The notes beneath the pieces were generated by a model that ran no database searches, was not told the origin of the DNA, and saw nothing but the letters and a program-made list of their open reading frames with translations. Positions 33,801-37,614 of a DNA stretch of 37,614 nucleotides are shown one piece after another. The stretch lies in contig CAMCCX010000022.1 of the NCBI GenBank assembly GCA_945873305.1, positions 1 to 37,614 of the forward strand. The letters run 5' to 3'. Made by a program: the position numbers and the translations under genes. How positions within the stretch are numbered: position 1 is the first letter of the stretch; every line of letters begins with the position of its first letter. The DNA is from Akkermansia muciniphila (GTDB taxonomy: Bacteria; Verrucomicrobiota; Verrucomicrobiia; Verrucomicrobiales; Akkermansiaceae).

Positions 33801-36242
33801 TTAGGCGGAGGCGGCTTTGGTTTCCGCCGCGATCTCCGTAGCGAGCACGTCTGAGCGGAGATCTCCGCCCTTGCGGGTGCTCCACCAGAGCACGACCGGC
33901 GAGGCGACGAAGATCGACGAATACGTTCCGACGAGCAGGCCGATGAGGATCATCACGGAGAAATCCCGCAGCGAGGATCCGCCGTAGAGGGAGAGAATCG
34001 CAACGGTGATGATGGTGGTGGCGGATGTCAGCAAGGTCCGTGACAACGTGGCGTTGATCGCCTCGTTCATGATTTCCTTGATCGATCCGCTGCGGGTGAG
34101 CAGGCTTTCGCGAATCCGGTCGAAAACGACGATGGTGTCGTTGATCGAGTAACCTGCGATGGTCAGGATCGCGCCGACGTGGATCAAGGAGAGTTCTCCG
34201 CCAAAGAGAACGACGAATCCAACCGCCACGATCACGTCGTGAAGGATGGCGATGAATCCGCCCAGGGCGAAGGAGAACTCGAAGCGGACGGTGATGTAAA
34301 TCAGGATGCCCAACAGGCCGAGGACGAGCGCGAGCAGAGATTCCTTCATGAAGGTGTCGCCGATGAGGGCGGAGACTTCCTCCTTGCTGCCGTCGATCAG
34401 GTAGTCGGTGCTGCTGTCGCTGGCGACTTTGTGTTGGCCGAGCACGGGGATCGATTCGCGCAGTTTGGCGGTGATCTGGTTGGCATCCCGCGAATCGCAG
34501 CGGATGGTGAGCAAGGTGCCGGTGGCGGGATTGCTTTGTTCCTGGGGATAGGCGGCCTTGACGAGGGTGAGGGGCTTGAGCGCGTTGTCGACGTCGGCGA
34601 TGGGGACTTGATGTTCCTTGCCCAATTGGAACTGGATGAGCGTGCCGCCGGTGAAGTCGATGCCGAGCGAGCGCTCGCGCTGGATCCCGAAGGCACCGAA
34701 GGACAGCACCACGAGCGCGAGGGAAATCATGGCCGCCAAGCGGCGTTTGCCGAGGAAGTCATAGTTGGTCGCGTGGATGAGATTGAGGAAACTGAGTTTC
34801 TTGAGGATGTTGAGGTCGATTCCCCAACGGAACAGCACGCGGGTCACGAGAATGGCGGAGAACATCGACGCCAGGATGCCGATGGTCAGGGTGACGGCGA
34901 AGCCTTTGATCGTGCCGCTGGCCATCCAGAACAGGATGATGGCAGTGATCAGCGAGGTGAGGTTGGAGTCGAAAATCGCGCTGAACGCCTTTTCATAAGA
35001 AGCGGCGATGGCGTTCTTGAGGGATTTCCCGGCTTCGATTTCCTCGCGAAGACGTTCGTAAATGAGCACGTTGGCGTCCACGGCCATGCCGATGGTGAGG
35101 ATCATCCCGGCGATGCCCGGAAGCGAGAAGGTGAATCCAAACATGGCCATCACGCCGAAGAGGATCACGCCGTTCACCACCAAGCCGAAGAGCGCGATGA
35201 TACCGGCCAAACGGTAGTAGAGAAGCACGAAGACGGCGGTGATGGCCAGACCGATGATGCCGGCCCAGATGCCTTGTTCGACCACGGCCTTGCCCAAGGT
35301 GGGGGAAACCGTGCGCTCTTCTTCGACGACGAGCGAATTTTCCAGCGGGTTCATCAGGGCGTTGGCGAGGTTTTGAACTTCACCTGGCTCGGTGAGCCCG
35401 TCGATCTGGAACTGCTTTCCGAGAGGTCCGTGCTCCTTCAGGCCCGGGGCGCTGATGACCTCGCCATCCAGCACGATGGCGATGCGGTCGCCGGCATTCA
35501 TGTCCTTGGTGAGGGCGATCATTTTGTCCTCTCCGTCACTGTTGAGAGTGATGGACACGGCGTCTGCTTGTTGGGGCGAAGGGGTCGCGAGGGCGATGTC
35601 TTTTCCGCCGAGTGCGGCTACGCGCTTGAGCAGGATCGGGCGTTGAAGCTCCTTGCCGTCCTGATCCTTGTTCTTTTGATTGAATGCGAGATAGCCCGGT
35701 TCCTTCTTTAGACCCTCGAAAACCTGCTGGGCAAGAGTTTTGCCGTCTGCTCCGACTTCATCATTGCGGGCGCTGACCTTATGAAGTTGGAGCTTGGCGA
35801 CTTTTTCCAAGGTCGTCCGGATGCGGGCGGATTCTTCGGGCTCCACGCCGGGCATTTGGACCAGGATGCGGCTTTCACCCTGGCGGGCGATCATCGGTTC
35901 GGCGGTGCCCATGCTGTTGAGGCGCTTTTCGATGACGATGATGGCTTGATCCACCTGCTCTTTGGTGATGGGCATTTTCGAGCCGTCGTCGCCTTCCCGC
36001 TCTTGGATGCGGAGGGCAAACGAGGAGCCGCCGATGATGTCGATGCCGCCTTTGAGGCGTTCCTTGAGCGGAGTGGCGGCGAGCACGCAGAGGGCGCAAA
36101 CGCCAAGCAGTAGCACGGTGCCGACGTTGCGCTTCCGCCGCTCGATGTCAGTGGCGAAATACCAGAAGAACAAAATCATCAGGATCAGCCCGGTGACGAA
36201 CAGGGTCAGCGGATCTTCGTAGAAAGCGGTGGCGGCAAGCAT
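33801..36242 (-). CDS. secDF: Fused protein translocase subunit SecDF
   Basis: Inner-membrane RND-like component that uses proton motive force to complete Sec-dependent export. 813 residues. An additional N-terminal TM (about 10-30) precedes the SecD part: the LKGGIDIIGGSSFALRI motif near residue 65, the large periplasmic P1 domain with DKMIALTKD and DGEVISAP, then TMs with GMAVDANVLIYERLREE. The SecF part begins near 490 (NYDFLGKR, LGIDFTGGTLIQFQLG) and contains GYSINDTIVVFDRIRE. Separate secD and secF genes are the rule in E. coli; fused secDF occurs in several phyla. It follows yajC by 46 bp on the same strand, the usual yajC-secD-secF order. Confidence 0.96.
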   Translation of the reverse strand: MLAATAFYEDPLTLFVTGLILMILFFWYFATDIERRKRNVGTVLLLGVCALCVLAATPLKERLKGGIDIIGGSSFALRIQEREGDDGSKMPITKEQVDQAIIVIEKRLNSMGTAEPMIARQGESRILVQMPGVEPEESARIRTTLEKVAKLQLHKVSARNDEVGADGKTLAQQVFEGLKKEPGYLAFNQKNKDQDGKELQRPILLKRVAALGGKDIALATPSPQQADAVSITLNSDGEDKMIALTKDMNAGDRIAIVLDGEVISAPGLKEHGPLGKQFQIDGLTEPGEVQNLANALMNPLENSLVVEEERTVSPTLGKAVVEQGIWAGIIGLAITAVFVLLYYRLAGIIALFGLVVNGVILFGVMAMFGFTFSLPGIAGMILTIGMAVDANVLIYERLREEIEAGKSLKNAIAASYEKAFSAIFDSNLTSLITAIILFWMASGTIKGFAVTLTIGILASMFSAILVTRVLFRWGIDLNILKKLSFLNLIHATNYDFLGKRRLAAMISLALVVLSFGAFGIQRERSLGIDFTGGTLIQFQLGKEHQVPIADVDNALKPLTLVKAAYPQEQSNPATGTLLTIRCDSRDANQITAKLRESIPVLGQHKVASDSSTDYLIDGSKEEVSALIGDTFMKESLLALVLGLLGILIYITVRFEFSFALGGFIAILHDVIVAVGFVVLFGGELSLIHVGAILTIAGYSINDTIVVFDRIRESLLTRSGSIKEIMNEAINATLSRTLLTSATTIITVAILSLYGGSSLRDFSVMILIGLLVGTYSSIFVASPVVLWWSTRKGGDLRSDVLATEIAAETKAASA

Positions 36243-36288
36243 GGTGGGGTGGGCGGTTTTAGGCTCCGGAATCGGTCAATCAGGGGGA

Positions 36289-36630
36289 TTATTTGGCGGC
36301 GGCGACGTCCTTTTTGTGGACGACGGCGACGGCCGCTTTGTCGAATTCAAGCATGGTGCCCTCGGCGACTTTGATCATCACGGTGTGCTCTTTGACATTG
36401 TGGACGATGCCGTGGATGCCGGACGAGGTGACGACCTTGTCGCCGGACTGGAGCGAGGCGATGCGCGCGGCCATTTCCTTGCGCTGCTTCTGTTGCGGGC
36501 GGATCAGGAGGAAATAGAACATCACCACCATCAGGCCCATCATGACGAAGGGGCTTCCGAGAATTCCTCCCGCAGGAGGAGGCGTTTCAGCAAGCAGGGC
36601 GGAGGAAAGCAGGGCGTGGATTGGTGTCAT
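36289..36630 (-). CDS. yajC: Preprotein translocase accessory subunit YajC
   Basis: Small single-pass membrane protein of 113 residues that joins SecDF in the holotranslocon. The TM helix is at about 27-46 (FVMMGLMVVMFYFLLI), followed by the diagnostic RPQQKQRKEMAARIASLQSGD and a small beta domain (VVTSSGIHGIVHNVKEHTVM). The start overlaps the tgt stop by ATGA, and secDF follows, so the order tgt-yajC-secDF matches the operon common across bacteria. Confidence 0.95.
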   Translation of the reverse strand: MTPIHALLSSALLAETPPPAGGILGSPFVMMGLMVVMFYFLLIRPQQKQRKEMAARIASLQSGDKVVTSSGIHGIVHNVKEHTVMIKVAEGTMLEFDKAAVAVVHKKDVAAAK

Positions 36631-37614
36631 GATGAATTGGATCGGGTGTAGCGCCGGATGAAGGAGTCTTTATAGGCGGAGAAGTTTCCCGCGGCGATGG
36701 ACTCCCTTGCCCCGGCGACGAGGGACAGGTAGAAATGCAGATTGTGGAAGGAAAGCAACCGCAAACCGAGGATTTCACCGGCGCGGAAAAGGTGCCGGAG
36801 ATAGGCACGGGAAAATCGGGCGACGTGCGGGTGCGCGCTCTCGCAGACCGGCCGCGGGTCTTTGGCGTGGATCAGGTTTTTGATGTTGATCGGGCCGTCG
36901 AGTGTCATCGCCATGCCGTGGCGGGCGATCCGGGTGGGCATCACGCAGTCGAACATGTCCACGCCGCGGGCGATCATTTCCAAAATCTGCGGCGGCGTGC
37001 CGAGTCCCATCGCGTAGCGCGGCTTGTCGTCAGGCAGAAACGGCACCGCGTTCTCGATGGCGCGGAACATCTCGTGCTCCGGCTCGCCCACCGAGACGCC
37101 GCCGATCGCGTAGCCGTCGAAGCCGAGCTCGACCAGTTCGCGCGCCGATTGCTCGCGCAGGTCGGCGTAAATCGAGCCTTGGACGATGCCGAAATGTTGC
37201 TGCCTGCCGCTGCCGGAGCGCGGTTCATTTTCCGTCACCCAGTCCTTGCAGCGCTTCGCCCAGCGGCTGGTCAGCGCCAGCGATTTCGCCGCGTAGGTCT
37301 CGTCGCAGGGGTAGGGCGGGCATTCGTCGAAGAGCATCGCGATGTCCGATCCGAGCGCGCCTTGGATTTCCATGCTGAGCTCGGGAGTGAGCAGCATTTT
37401 CGAGCCGTCGAGGTGGTTGTTGAAACGCACGCCCTCCTCGGTGATTTTGCGCAGTTTCGCCAGCGACCAGACCTGGAAGCCGCCGGAATCGGTGAGCATG
37501 GGTTTTTGCCAGGTGGTGAAACCGTGAAGGCCGCCGAGATCGCGGATCAGTTCGTGGCCGGGACGGAGCCAAAGGTGGTAGGTGTTTCCCAAAATGATCT
37601 GGGCACCGAGCTCC
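36627..37614 (-). CDS. tgt: Queuine/preQ1 tRNA-ribosyltransferase, 5'-truncated by the window
   Basis: Base-exchange enzyme that swaps G34 of GUN-anticodon tRNAs for preQ1 (or queuine). About 329 codons are visible and the N-terminus continues beyond the right edge. The markers are LGNTYHLWLRPGHELI, TDSGGFQVWSLAKLRKI with the catalytic Asp, FDECPPYP, GGVSVGEPEHEM, YAMGLGTPPQILE and FDCVMPTRIARHG with the nucleophilic Asp. The structural zinc motif is unusual: where CxCxxC is expected before SRAYLRHL, this protein reads CESAHPHVARF, so the three cysteines are replaced by Ser, His and Val, with a Cys two positions ahead. Downstream HNLHFYLSLVAG is normal. Confidence 0.93.
   Translation of the reverse strand, partial: ELGAQIILGNTYHLWLRPGHELIRDLGGLHGFTTWQKPMLTDSGGFQVWSLAKLRKITEEGVRFNNHLDGSKMLLTPELSMEIQGALGSDIAMLFDECPPYPCDETYAAKSLALTSRWAKRCKDWVTENEPRSGSGRQQHFGIVQGSIYADLREQSARELVELGFDGYAIGGVSVGEPEHEMFRAIENAVPFLPDDKPRYAMGLGTPPQILEMIARGVDMFDCVMPTRIARHGMAMTLDGPINIKNLIHAKDPRPVCESAHPHVARFSRAYLRHLFRAGEILGLRLLSFHNLHFYLSLVAGARESIAAGNFSAYKDSFIRRYTRSNSS

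Noticed and set aside
34179-35711. Long open frame of 510 codons on the plus strand
   Set aside because: Antisense to secDF. Its very acidic, Gly/His/Asp-rich translation is the typical complement of a membrane-protein gene.

Overview
This 37.6 kb, GC-rich window reads as a chromosomal segment of a Verrucomicrobiota-type bacterium, probably near Luteolibacter or Verrucomicrobiaceae. The evidence is a fused secDF behind yajC and tgt, a lexA gene preceded by a perfect TGTTC-N4-GAACA box (the LexA motif described for Verrucomicrobia), a secreted DUF5703-type glycosidase, a bacterial microcompartment (BMC) shell gene beside a sugar-acid-type lyase, and secreted proteins ending in short C-terminal domains. 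The assignment rests on gene content and motifs only. I found no rRNA, tRNA, CRISPR array or insertion sequence.

Layout. (1) 34-4499, plus strand: a secreted LamG-containing glycosidase-like protein, a dihydrodipicolinate synthase/N-acetylneuraminate lyase (DHDPS/NAL) family lyase and a tandem-BMC-domain shell protein. The lyase carries a 32-residue C-terminal tail of linker plus amphipathic helix that looks like a BMC encapsulation peptide. This is the best candidate in the window for a poorly described system: an extracellular polysaccharide enzyme feeding a lyase packaged in a microcompartment. The cluster is cut by the left edge. (2) 4543-5499: a metallo-beta-lactamase-fold hydrolase. (3) 5665-13324, minus strand: a probable five-gene run of a giant secreted repeat protein, a nine-heme cytochrome c, a response regulator, a histidine kinase and a small exported protein.

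(4) 13569-20324, plus strand: YceI, a polyprenyl diphosphate synthase, an ABC permease/ATPase pair, a heme-copper-oxidase-subunit-I-like membrane protein, a small membrane protein and a fusion of an MFS-like membrane domain to a CcoO-like diheme cytochrome c. The last three genes are joined by ATGA overlaps. This looks like an unusual membrane redox module. (5) 20307-22324, minus strand: a HexNAc-1-kinase-like phosphotransferase and a sugar-1-phosphate nucleotidyltransferase. (6) 22325-24900: a broken Cdd1-like helix-hairpin-helix gene with an in-frame amber codon and twelve copies of a hexamer, then lexA with its operator, then an MFS gene frameshifted at a G6 run.

(7) 24897-37614: mainly housekeeping genes: pdxA, a lipoprotein and a membrane protein, a TPR protein, infA with a basic N-terminal extension, scpA, an AsmA-like protein, metF, a secreted EF-hand protein, secDF, yajC and a 5'-truncated tgt whose usual CxCxxC zinc motif is absent. 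Two clear hairpin terminators separate convergent genes in this part.
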